DNA from: Actinomycetota bacterium
Lineage (GTDB): Bacteria; Actinomycetota; Thermoleophilia; Gaiellales; Gaiellaceae
NCBI GenBank assembly: GCA_005885565.1
Contig: VAXK01000007.1
Coordinates: 1 to 10,300, forward strand
Direction: 5' to 3'
DNA: 10,300 bases
Shown here: positions 1-5,678 of the stretch, piece after piece
Numbering within the stretch: position 1 is the stretch's first letter
Layout of the letters: each line of letters begins with the position of its first letter
The notes under the pieces: generated by a model
The model's database searches: none
What the model saw: the letters and a program-made list of their open reading frames with translations, nothing else
Told to the model about the DNA's origin: nothing
Program-made: the position numbers and the translations under genes

Positions 1-25
1 CCGATTCGTCCAATGCGCAGAAAAG

Positions 26-98
26 TGGAGCCAACGGGACTCGAACCCGTGACCTTCTGGCTGCCAGCCAGACGCTCTCCCAGCTGAGCTATGGCCCC
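26..98 (-). tRNA. tRNA-Ala (anticodon GGC)
   Basis: The minus strand folds into a complete cloverleaf of 73 nt. The acceptor stem GGGGCCA pairs with TGGCTCC and the discriminator base is A. The D-arm carries AGCTCAGCTGGGAGAGC and the T-arm carries GGTTCGAGTCCCG. The anticodon stem TCTGG/CCAGA encloses the loop CTGGCAG, so the anticodon is GGC, which reads GCC and GCU alanine codons; GCC is abundant in this GC-rich genome. The 3' CCA is not encoded (the next bases are CTT), so it must be added by the CCA-adding enzyme. The gene starts 21 nt after the rsfS stop codon on the same strand. No hairpin terminator is visible in the 25 bases between it and the window edge. Confidence 0.97.
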
Positions 99-108
99 GC
101 GAGGCGGG

Positions 109-114
109 ATTGTA
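109..114 (-). promoter_or_regulatory. Candidate -10 box (TACAAT) for tRNA-Ala
   Basis: The minus strand reads TACAAT, five of six matches to the sigma-70 -10 consensus. It lies about 10 nt before the mature tRNA 5' end, so transcription would start only a few bases upstream of the tRNA. It is one of the few AT-rich hexamers in this region. No good -35 box is visible at 17 to 18 nt upstream, where the sequence would fall inside the 3' end of rsfS. It may instead be a chance match, with the tRNA read from the rsfS transcript. Confidence 0.4.
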
Positions 115-119
115 CCCGG

Positions 120-476
120 CTAGGCCGTCGCGGCTTCGAGCTCGACGGCCGGCACGTCGCCCCACAGGTCCTCGAGCCGGTAGTAGCCACGCGCCTCCGG
201 CGTGAAGACGTGGAGGACGACGTCGAGGTAGTCGAGGACGATCCAGGTCGCCTCGGACGCGCCCTCGACGGCGTGCGGGAGGATGCGGTGGTCGCGCTTC
301 AGGCGGCCGTACACCTCGTCGTGGATCGCCTTCGTCTGGCGTGGATTCTGGCCGCTGCAGACGACGAAGAAGTCCGTGTAGATGCACACGGGCCGCATGT
401 CGAGGATGAGGACGTCTTTCGCCAGCTTGCTCTGGGCGAGGCCGGCGATGCGGCGGGCTTGTTCGAGTGGGGTCAG
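120..476 (-). CDS. rsfS: Ribosomal silencing factor RsfS (start uncertain, probably CUG)
   Basis: RsfS binds ribosomal protein L14 on the 50S subunit and blocks joining of the 30S subunit, lowering translation in slow growth or starvation. The family core is plain: KDVLILDMR, then TDFFVVCSG, then NPRQTKAIHDEV, and near the end EATWIVLDYLDVVLHVF followed by ARGYYRLEDLWGD. As placed here the protein has 118 residues, the usual family length. The start is a problem. In this frame there is no ATG, GTG or TTG between the end of nadD (508) and an ATG at codon 27 (about position 398), which would delete the first conserved strand. A CTG at 474-476 lies 12 nt after a Shine-Dalgarno-like AAAGGA. The only canonical alternative is an ATG at 579-581, deep inside nadD, which would add about 35 unconserved residues. 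The gene follows nadD on the same strand, as in many bacteria, and is followed by tRNA-Ala. Function is confident; the start is not. Confidence 0.88.
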   Translation of the reverse strand: MTPLEQARRIAGLAQSKLAKDVLILDMRPVCIYTDFFVVCSGQNPRQTKAIHDEVYGRLKRDHRILPHAVEGASEATWIVLDYLDVVLHVFTPEARGYYRLEDLWGDVPAVELEAATA

Positions 477-507
477 AGCCGGATCAGGTCCTTTCTTCGC
501 CGCCAGT

Positions 508-1059
508 CTAGCGGCGGTAGAGGCCGAGCCTCGCGATCTCGGCGGCCACGGCCCGAGGCACCAGGTCGTCGATCGGCTCACCCCGCGCGACCCGGTCGCG
601 CACCTCGCGGGACGCGATCGGTACGGGCTCGAGCTCGAAGAAGCGGACGCGCTCCGGGTGCTCGAGCCGCTCGAGCACGCGATCGAGCCGCTCGCGCGGA
701 TAGCCCGGACGGGCGGCGACGGCGACCGGCGCGAGCTTAAGGACGCCGTTCGGGTCCTTCCAGTCGAGGAAGTCGCAGAACTCGTCGGCGCCGATCAGGA
801 ACACGGCGTCGCCGAAGCGGCGGTCGCGGAGCATGTCGACCGTGCGCTCGTGCTCGTCGAGCTCGACGCGACGGTGAGGGAAGGCGGCGCGCGCGAGGCG
901 AAGCCGGTTCGGGGCGTCGAGCTCGACCCGCTTGTGGCCCGGGCACTCGGCGACGAGGACGACGAGGTCGTCGAGGGCGAGCTTCTCCTCGGCGGCGCGC
1001 GCCAGCGCGACGTGGCCGTTGTGCGGCGGGTTGAACGTCCCGCCGAGGAGACCGATCAT
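508..1059 (-). CDS. nadD: Nicotinate-nucleotide adenylyltransferase NadD
   Basis: NadD transfers AMP from ATP to nicotinate mononucleotide, giving deamido-NAD, a step shared by de novo and salvage NAD synthesis in the cytoplasm. The protein has 183 residues. The nucleotidyltransferase signature GGTFNPPHNGH sits at residues 6-16, with the HNGH histidines that bind ATP phosphates. Further family marks are CPGHK at 39-43, RTVDML at 72-77, GADEFCDFLDW at 90-100, and a C-terminal PIASREVRDRV at 147-157 that takes the place of the ISSTxIR ATP-binding motif. It is a little shorter than the usual 190 to 215 residues. Its ATG overlaps the obgE stop in ATGA, so it is probably translated by reinitiation; no strong Shine-Dalgarno sequence lies close to it. 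In Streptomyces, proB and proA separate obg from nadD; here they are absent from this spot. Confidence 0.96.
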   Translation of the reverse strand: MIGLLGGTFNPPHNGHVALARAAEEKLALDDLVVLVAECPGHKRVELDAPNRLRLARAAFPHRRVELDEHERTVDMLRDRRFGDAVFLIGADEFCDFLDWKDPNGVLKLAPVAVAARPGYPRERLDRVLERLEHPERVRFFELEPVPIASREVRDRVARGEPIDDLVPRAVAAEIARLGLYRR

Positions 1060-2246
1060 GCGTACTCGACGATCTCCTCGCCGAGGTCGATCTCGTCGCC
1101 GCGCTTCGCGCCGGCCGCCTTGAGCGCCGCCTCGAGCTCGTCCTCTCCGGGCAGCTCGCCGACGACGCGGAAGCCGCGGTCGGTGCGGTAGATGCGGTAG
1201 GGCGGGCGGCGGTGGGCGCGCGGCCGGTAGACGAGGTAGTCGGCGAGCTCGGCGCTCGCGGCAGGGGCGGGCTCCTCGGCGGGGACGAGCTCGAAGAGCG
1301 CGCGCCGGAACTCCTCGACGGCGGCGCCGGTCGCACACGAAAGGGCGAAGACGCGCAGGATCCGCGGATCCTCGACGGGGAGTTCGGGCACCTCCGGCAC
1401 GAGGTCGATCTTGTTCAGGACGACGACCTGCGCTCGCTCCTCGAGGCCGGCGCCGTACTCGGCCAGCTCGTGGTCGATCGTGCGGAACTGGCCCTGGGGC
1501 TCCCCGGCGGCTACGTCGATCACGTGCACGAGCAGGCGCGCGCGCTCGAGGTGCGCGAGGAACTCGTGGCCGAGGCCGACGCCTTCGCTCGCGCCCTCGA
1601 TCAGGCCGGGCACGTCGGCGACGGTGAGCTGGCGGCCGTCGGGCGCGTCGACGGTTCCGAGCACGGGCGCGAGCGTCGTGAAGGGGTAGTCGGCGACCTT
1701 GGGCCGCGCGTTCGAGATCCGCGCGAGGAGCGACGACTTGCCGGCGTTCGGGAGCCCGACGAGCGCGGCGTCGGCGAGGAGCTTCAGCCGGAGCTCGAGC
1801 CAGGCCTCGTCGCCCGGGAGCCCGGTCTCGGCGAACCGCGGCGCCTGGCGCGTCGGCGTCGCGAAGCGGCGGTTGCCGCGCCCTCCCGCTCCGCCCTGCG
1901 CGACGAGCGCGCGCGCGCCGGGCTCGGTGAGGTCGACGACGACGCGCCCCTCCTCGTCGAAGACCTGCGTGCCGACGGGGACGTGGAGCTCGACGTCCCG
2001 ACCGTCGGCGCCGTGTTGCTGCCGGCCACGTCCAGGACCGCCGTGGCCGGCCTGGAACCACTTCTCCCGCGCGAAGCGGGAAAGGTCGCGCCGGTCGGGA
2101 TCGGCCACGACGACCACGTCGCCGCCCCGGCCGCCGTCGCCGCCGTCGGGCCCACCCTTCGGGACGTGCTTCTCGCGCCGGAAGCTCAGCCCGCCGTGGC
2201 CGCCGCGGCCGGCCTGGACGCGAATCTTGGCTCGATCATGGAACAT
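1056..2246 (-). CDS. obgE: Obg-family GTPase (50S ribosome assembly)
   Basis: Obg is an essential GTPase that binds 50S precursors and links ribosome assembly to GTP/ppGpp levels. The 396-residue protein has the three Obg domains. The glycine-rich Obg fold (1-157) opens with MFHDRAKIRV and continues with SFRREKHVPKGGPDGGDGGRGG. The G domain follows, with P-loop GLPNAGKSS (164-172), switch I threonines in YPFTT (187-191), DVPG (211-214), NKID (278-281) and SCATG (303-307). The last part (about 350-396) matches an OCT domain, ending AAGAKRGDEIDLGEEIVEY. That tail is about 20 residues shorter than typical OCT domains, lacking the central helical stretch. The start ATG gives the family N terminus exactly. 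No clear Shine-Dalgarno sequence precedes it, and it lies 42 nt after rpmA behind a strong hairpin. Its stop overlaps nadD. Confidence 0.98.
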   Translation of the reverse strand: MFHDRAKIRVQAGRGGHGGLSFRREKHVPKGGPDGGDGGRGGDVVVVADPDRRDLSRFAREKWFQAGHGGPGRGRQQHGADGRDVELHVPVGTQVFDEEGRVVVDLTEPGARALVAQGGAGGRGNRRFATPTRQAPRFAETGLPGDEAWLELRLKLLADAALVGLPNAGKSSLLARISNARPKVADYPFTTLAPVLGTVDAPDGRQLTVADVPGLIEGASEGVGLGHEFLAHLERARLLVHVIDVAAGEPQGQFRTIDHELAEYGAGLEERAQVVVLNKIDLVPEVPELPVEDPRILRVFALSCATGAAVEEFRRALFELVPAEEPAPAASAELADYLVYRPRAHRRPPYRIYRTDRGFRVVGELPGEDELEAALKAAGAKRGDEIDLGEEIVEYA

Positions 2247-2277
2247 AGCCGCGGCCCGAGAGCGGACGTTCGGCCGG

Positions 2278-2301
2278 CGACGAGTCCGTCAGGACTCGTC
2301 G
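2278..2301 (-). repeat. Perfect 10-bp inverted repeat enclosing the rpmA stop codon
   Basis: The arms cgacgagtcc (2278-2287) and ggactcgtcg (2292-2301) are exact reverse complements separated by four bases. In the minus-strand mRNA this is a 10-bp stem with the tetraloop UGAC, and the UGA of that loop is the rpmA stop codon. Seven of the ten pairs are G-C. No U-run follows, so it is not a classical intrinsic terminator. It could be a U-less terminator or attenuator before obgE, an mRNA-end stabiliser, or a binding site in DNA. The structure is certain; the role is not. Confidence 0.9.
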
Positions 2302-2540
2302 ACGTGTACGAAGCGGCGCTCGCCGCTCCGCCGGAACTCCACGCGGCCGTCGCGCAGCGCGAAGATCGTGTCGTCGCGGCCGAGGCCCGTCCCCGAGCCG
2401 GGGCGGAACCGCGTGCCGCGCTGGCGCACGATGATCGACCCGGCGCGCACCTGCTGGCCGGCGAAGATCTTCACGCCGAGCATCTTCGGGTTCGAGTCGC
2501 GCCCGTTGCGCGACGAGCCGAGACCCTTCTTATGCGCCAT
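2289..2540 (-). CDS. rpmA: 50S ribosomal protein L27
   Basis: L27 sits near the peptidyl-transferase centre of the 50S subunit, its N terminus reaching toward the CCA end of the P-site tRNA. The 83-residue protein matches the family from end to end: MAHKKGLGSSRNGRDSNPK at the start, then LGVKIFAGQQVRAGSIIVRQRGTRF and the DDTIFAL segment near residue 60. The start Met is directly followed by AHKKG, so there is no cleavable Firmicutes-type N-terminal extension. GGAGGAG lies a few bases before the ATG, a strong ribosome-binding site, located inside the 3' end of rplU. The gene overlaps rplU by 11 nt. Its last codons and stop form one arm and the loop of a perfect hairpin. Confidence 0.98.
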   Translation of the reverse strand: MAHKKGLGSSRNGRDSNPKMLGVKIFAGQQVRAGSIIVRQRGTRFRPGSGTGLGRDDTIFALRDGRVEFRRSGERRFVHVDES

Positions 2541-2952
2541 CTCTCTCCTCCGTCTTCTTGGCCGCCGGCTTCCGCGCCGGCGCCTTCGGCTTCGGCTTCG
2601 CGGCCGCCTTCGGCTTCTCCTCCTCGGCCTTCTTCGGCGCCGCCTTCTTCGCGCCGATCGACTCGATCTCGATCTGCGACAGGCTCGCGCGAAAGCCGGT
2701 ATGCCGCCGGTAGCCGCTCTTCGGCCGGTACTTGCCGATCCTGATCTTGTCGCCGCGCACGTGGCCGACGACCCGCGCGGTCACGAGGCCGGCCTTCGGG
2801 CTCAGGTCGGGCTTGCCGTTGCCGCCGACGAGGAGGACGTCCGGGGTGAACGTCTTCCCTTCGTCGGTGCCGAGCCGGTCGACGAGCAGCCGCTGCCCTT
2901 CGTGGACGCGGTACTGCTTGCCGCCGACGGAGATGATCGCGTAGCCGTCCAT
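2530..2952 (-). CDS. rplU: 50S ribosomal protein L21 with basic C-terminal tail
   Basis: L21 binds 23S rRNA together with L20 on the 50S subunit. Residues 1-100 are the L21 domain: YAIISVGGKQYRVHEGQ at the start, KAGLVTARVVGHVRGDKI in the middle and IGKYRPKSGYRRHTGFRAS, the conserved rRNA-binding stretch, near residue 72-90. L21 is usually about 103 residues; here a tail of about 40 residues (101-140), rich in Lys, Ala and Pro, continues to the stop and looks disordered. The frame stays open further upstream, but the ATG at 2950-2952 gives the family N terminus. The longer form would run into the end of the RNase gene. No Shine-Dalgarno sequence precedes the ATG; a hairpin with a U-rich tail ends 10 nt before it. 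The stop overlaps rpmA by 11 nt. Confidence 0.97.
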   Translation of the reverse strand: MDGYAIISVGGKQYRVHEGQRLLVDRLGTDEGKTFTPDVLLVGGNGKPDLSPKAGLVTARVVGHVRGDKIRIGKYRPKSGYRRHTGFRASLSQIEIESIGAKKAAPKKAEEEKPKAAAKPKPKAPARKPAAKKTEERDGA

Positions 2953-2988
2953 GTCACAAAGAGCGGGCCGACGGCCCGCGAGCGCGGG
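2953..2988 (-). terminator. Overlapping hairpins with U-rich tail between rne and rplU (terminator or attenuator)
   Basis: On the minus strand, GCGGGCC-GTC-GGCCCGC (2979 to 2963) is a perfect 7-bp G+C stem followed by TCTTTGT, the layout of an intrinsic terminator with an imperfect U-tract. Just before it, CCCGCG-CT-CGCGGG (2988 to 2975) can form a second stem. The two share positions 2975-2979, so only one can form at a time. The element begins 8 nt after the rne stop and ends at the rplU start codon. It could separate rne from the ribosomal-protein genes, or act as a two-state leader of rplU. The pairing is directly visible; the function is inferred. Confidence 0.5.
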
Positions 2989-2996
2989 AAGTGTAG

Positions 2997-5606
2997 CTAA
3001 GGCTTCGATTCCACCTCGTCGAGCCATTCCGACATCGGCACGTACTCCCACTCGCCGTCGGACGAAGCCTCCTCGGGAGCAGCCTCTTCGGCTCCGTTCG
3101 TCGCGGCCGGCGTCTTCTTCTTGCGGCCGCGCCCGCCGCGCGAGCCGCGCCGGGTCCGCTTCTTCGGCTTCGGCGCCTCGGCCCCGTCCTCGGCGGCAGG
3201 CTCCGACTCCTCGTCCTCGGTTCCGAGCTCCGGGTCGGGGACGTGGATCGTCGGCTCGGCCGGCGCCGGCTCAGGCTCGGGCGCGGGCTCCTCGGCGGGA
3301 GCGGCGCCGTCCGTCGCGGCCGCGACCGCCGGCTTCTTCTTCCGCCCGCGGCCGCCGCGCGAGCCGCGCCGCGTCCGCTTCTTCGGCATCTCTTCCTCGG
3401 AGGGAGCGACAGCTTCCGCCTCCTCCTCGGCGACCGGCTCCTCCTCCGCCTGGACAACGGGCTCATCCGCCTCCGGCGCCTCGGCCGCCTCGGCCTTGCG
3501 CGCGGGCGGCTTGCGCGTCGGCTTCTCGGCCTCGCCCTCGGCGGTGATCGGCCCCTCGGGCGCCTTGCGGCCGACGAGCGACGCGTAGGCCGCGTCGTCG
3601 AGCGCGCGCTCGACCCGCACCTTGACCTTCTTGCCGACGAGGCCCGCGGCTCCGGCGACGCAGACGTCGTAGCCGTCGACCTTGCCGACCGCCGACGTGG
3701 GATCGTGGAGCCCGACCTCGACGAGCTGCACCTGGAGCTGGGCGCTCTCCTCGACCGGCGTCTTCGGCGCGAGCTCCTCGAGCTTGCCCTCGGCGAGGAC
3801 GAGCAGGTGATCGGTGTGGACGTCGTCCTTCGGGACGAGGAAGAACCGGCGCTTCGTCTGGGCCTCGAGCTCGGCGAGGCGCGACGCGGCCGGCCCGACC
3901 AGCATCGACGCGACCCTGGCGTTCAGCTCCACGCGATAGGCCTCCTTCCGCGAGCCCGTGGCGAGCGCGCGCAGCCGCCGCTCGACGTCGATCGCGGCCG
4001 TTCTCTCGGAGACGACGATCCCGTCGCCGCCGCAGGTCGGGCACTTCTTCGTGAGGATCTCGCGCGGCCCGTCGGTGACGTTCTGGCGGGTCATCTCGAC
4101 GAGGCCGAGCGGCGAGATCTCGACGACGTAGGTCTTCGTCCGGTCGCGCTCGAGCTCGGTGCGGAGCGCTTCCTCGACCGTCGCCCGGTTCCTCGGGTTC
4201 GCCATGTCGATGAAGTCGATGACGATGATCCCGCCGATGTCGCGCAGGCGGAGCTGCCGCACGACCTCCTTCACCGCCTCGAGGTTGTTCTTCGTGATCG
4301 TGTCCTCGAGGCGCGCGCCCGAGCTCTTGGAGCGCGAGCCGACGAAGCGGCCGGTGTTCACGTCGATGACCGTGAACGCCTCCGCGTAGTCGAAGACGAG
4401 GTAGCCGCCCGAGGGCAGGTCGACGCGGCGGGACAGCGTGGACCGGATCTCCGCCTCGACGCCGGTGCCCTCGAAGAGAGGGGTCTTCTCTCTGTAGCGC
4501 ACGACCCGCTCGGCCATGTGCGGGGACGTCTTCTTCAGGTAGCCGACGATCCGCTTGTACGTGCGGTCGTCGTCGACGAGCGCGCGCTCGAAATCGCCCG
4601 CGAAGATGTCACGGGTGACGCGGAGCGGCAGCTCCGCCTCCTGGTAGACGAGCTCCGGGGCCTTCGCCTTCTTCGCGCGCGCGTCGATCACCCGCCAGAG
4701 CCGCTGCAGGAAGACGAGGTCGCGCTCGATGTCCTCTGCAGACGCTCCCTCTGCGGCCGTACGGACGATCAGGCCGCCCTTGCCGACGTCGAGCTTCTTG
4801 ATGATGTCCTTGAGCCGGGCACGCTCGTCGTCGTCGACCCGGCGCGAGACGCCGAGGCCCTCGCCGTTCGGGACGAGGACGACGAAGCGGCCGGGGAGCG
4901 AGATCTCGGTGGTCAGGCGGGCGCCCTTCGTCTTCATCGGGTCCTTCACCGCCTGGACGAGCACGGTCTGGCCGCGCTGGAGGAGGTCCTGGATCTTCCT
5001 GCCGTGACGCTTCCCCTCGAGCTCGGGCACGACGATCTCGTCGACGTACAGGAAGCCGTTCTTCTCCAGGCCGATCTCGACGAACGCGGCCTCCATCCCG
5101 GGCAGGACGTTGTCGACGGTGCCGAGGTAGATGTTCCCGGCGATCGACCGGCGCTCGGGCCGCTCGAGATAGACCTCGGCGACGCGGTCGTCCTCGAGGA
5201 CGGCGACGCGCTGCTCGCCGACGTCGACCGAGACGAGGAGCTCGCGCTTCGCCGCCGGAAGGGGCGGCCGGCGAGCCGGAACGCGGCGCCGCGAGGTCGA
5301 GCGCGCCGTGCGCGTCTGCTTGCGCTCCGGGGTCTGCTTGCGCTCCGGGCGCTCCTGCTTCTTCGGCTTCGGCTTCTCGGCGCGCTCGAGCGGCGCCTTC
5401 TGCTCGGTCGTCTCTGTTGCGGGCCGCTTGGTGCGGCCCCGGCCGCCGCGATTCCCGCGACGGCGCTTCGGCTTTACCGGGCCGGCGCCTTCCGGCGCGA
5501 CCGGCTCGGGGCTAGGAGCTTCCTCCGGGGGAGCGGGCGCCTCGACCGGTGCCGGGGCCGCCTCCGCCTCCTCGTGCTTTTGCTTCTTGCGTCGGAACCA
5601 GGGCAA
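2997..5606 (-). CDS. rne: RNase E/G family endoribonuclease with disordered arms and TRAM domain
   Basis: This enzyme cuts single-stranded, AU-rich RNA and drives mRNA decay and rRNA/tRNA processing. The 869-residue protein has a charged, disordered N-terminal arm (1-120), an S1/RNase E core (about 121-530), and a C-terminal arm. The Mg-binding aspartates are D415 (FTVIDVNTGR) and D464 (IIVIDFIDM). The Zn-link cysteines are C522 and C525 (KCPTCGG). The 5'-monophosphate pocket residues known from E. coli RNase E are matched by G239, V243, R282 and T283. Residues about 614-678 (GKVDGYDVCV, GLVGKKVKVRVERAL) look like a TRAM RNA-binding domain. RG-rich basic blocks occur near 50, 741-758 and 814-831. 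The extreme C terminus (852-865) is aromatic and acidic. The start is TTG, supported by AGAGGAGA with 7-nt spacing; no ATG or GTG competes. Actinobacterial RNase E proteins share the flanking arms. Confidence 0.97.
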   Translation of the reverse strand: MPWFRRKKQKHEEAEAAPAPVEAPAPPEEAPSPEPVAPEGAGPVKPKRRRGNRGGRGRTKRPATETTEQKAPLERAEKPKPKKQERPERKQTPERKQTRTARSTSRRRVPARRPPLPAAKRELLVSVDVGEQRVAVLEDDRVAEVYLERPERRSIAGNIYLGTVDNVLPGMEAAFVEIGLEKNGFLYVDEIVVPELEGKRHGRKIQDLLQRGQTVLVQAVKDPMKTKGARLTTEISLPGRFVVLVPNGEGLGVSRRVDDDERARLKDIIKKLDVGKGGLIVRTAAEGASAEDIERDLVFLQRLWRVIDARAKKAKAPELVYQEAELPLRVTRDIFAGDFERALVDDDRTYKRIVGYLKKTSPHMAERVVRYREKTPLFEGTGVEAEIRSTLSRRVDLPSGGYLVFDYAEAFTVIDVNTGRFVGSRSKSSGARLEDTITKNNLEAVKEVVRQLRLRDIGGIIVIDFIDMANPRNRATVEEALRTELERDRTKTYVVEISPLGLVEMTRQNVTDGPREILTKKCPTCGGDGIVVSERTAAIDVERRLRALATGSRKEAYRVELNARVASMLVGPAASRLAELEAQTKRRFFLVPKDDVHTDHLLVLAEGKLEELAPKTPVEESAQLQVQLVEVGLHDPTSAVGKVDGYDVCVAGAAGLVGKKVKVRVERALDDAAYASLVGRKAPEGPITAEGEAEKPTRKPPARKAEAAEAPEADEPVVQAEEEPVAEEEAEAVAPSEEEMPKKRTRRGSRGGRGRKKKPAVAAATDGAAPAEEPAPEPEPAPAEPTIHVPDPELGTEDEESEPAAEDGAEAPKPKKRTRRGSRGGRGRKKKTPAATNGAEEAAPEEASSDGEWEYVPMSEWLDEVESKP
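3114..3168 (-). repeat. Copy 2 of an internal 55-bp direct repeat in rne
   Basis: This block differs from 3333-3387 at only four of 55 bases. Both encode the basic RG-rich segment KKRTRRGSRGGRGRKKK in the C-terminal arm of the RNase (about residues 814-830 here). The near-identity at the DNA level suggests a fairly recent duplication or gene conversion within the gene. Confidence 0.9.
3333..3387 (-). repeat. Copy 1 of an internal 55-bp direct repeat in rne
   Basis: This is the partner of 3114-3168, 219 bp away and in the same orientation and reading frame. It encodes about residues 741-757 of the RNase. A related but more diverged RG-rich block (GNRGGRGRTKR) lies in the N-terminal arm at residues 51-61. 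Confidence 0.9.
5314..5349 (-). repeat. Tandem 18-bp repeat (two units) in rne
   Basis: Two perfect 18-bp units (5314-5331 and 5332-5349) lie head to tail inside the coding sequence and give PERKQT twice in the N-terminal disordered arm (about residues 87-98). The period is a multiple of three, so copy-number change by slippage would keep the frame. Confidence 0.9.
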
Positions 5607-5622
5607 TCTGTGTCTCCTCTGT

Positions 5623-5664
5623 ATGGGCGCGCAGCGACGTCGCCACCCGAGCGGGGGCGCCCAT
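5623..5664 (-). promoter_or_regulatory. Structured 5' leader of rne (8-bp closing stem)
   Basis: ATGGGCGC at 5623-5630 and GCGCCCAT at 5657-5664 are perfect reverse complements and can close a 42-nt leader structure just upstream of the rne ribosome-binding site. Inside lie a palindrome, gcgacgtcgc (5634-5643), and a small cccg/cggg pair (5646-5655), which could fold as side hairpins. In E. coli the rne 5' UTR hairpins are bound by RNase E itself for autoregulation. Whether this leader does the same is inference. Confidence 0.4.
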
Positions 5665-5678
5665 CGCGCTGCTGATGA

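Noticed and set aside
1..25. Terminator after tRNA-Ala
   Set aside because: There is a short T-run (CTTTTC) on the minus strand but no stem before it other than the tRNA itself, and the window ends too soon to judge.
477..581. Longer rsfS starting at the ATG at 579-581
   Set aside because: It would add 35 residues with no family similarity inside nadD, and no ribosome-binding site stands out. I kept the shorter CTG-start model but note the uncertainty.
1212..2744. Open plus-strand frame of about 510 codons spanning obgE, rpmA and rplU
   Set aside because: It crosses three well-defined minus-strand genes and has no recognisable domain.
2953..3051. Longer L21 starting near 3051
   Set aside because: It would overlap the end of the RNase gene and add 33 unconserved residues; the ATG at 2950-2952 gives the normal L21 N terminus.
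3243..5675. Open plus-strand frame of about 810 codons opposite rne
   Set aside because: It is the mirror of the RNase gene in a GC-rich genome, rich in R, L, D and A with no family resemblance. The minus strand holds a clear RNase E/G with catalytic residues.
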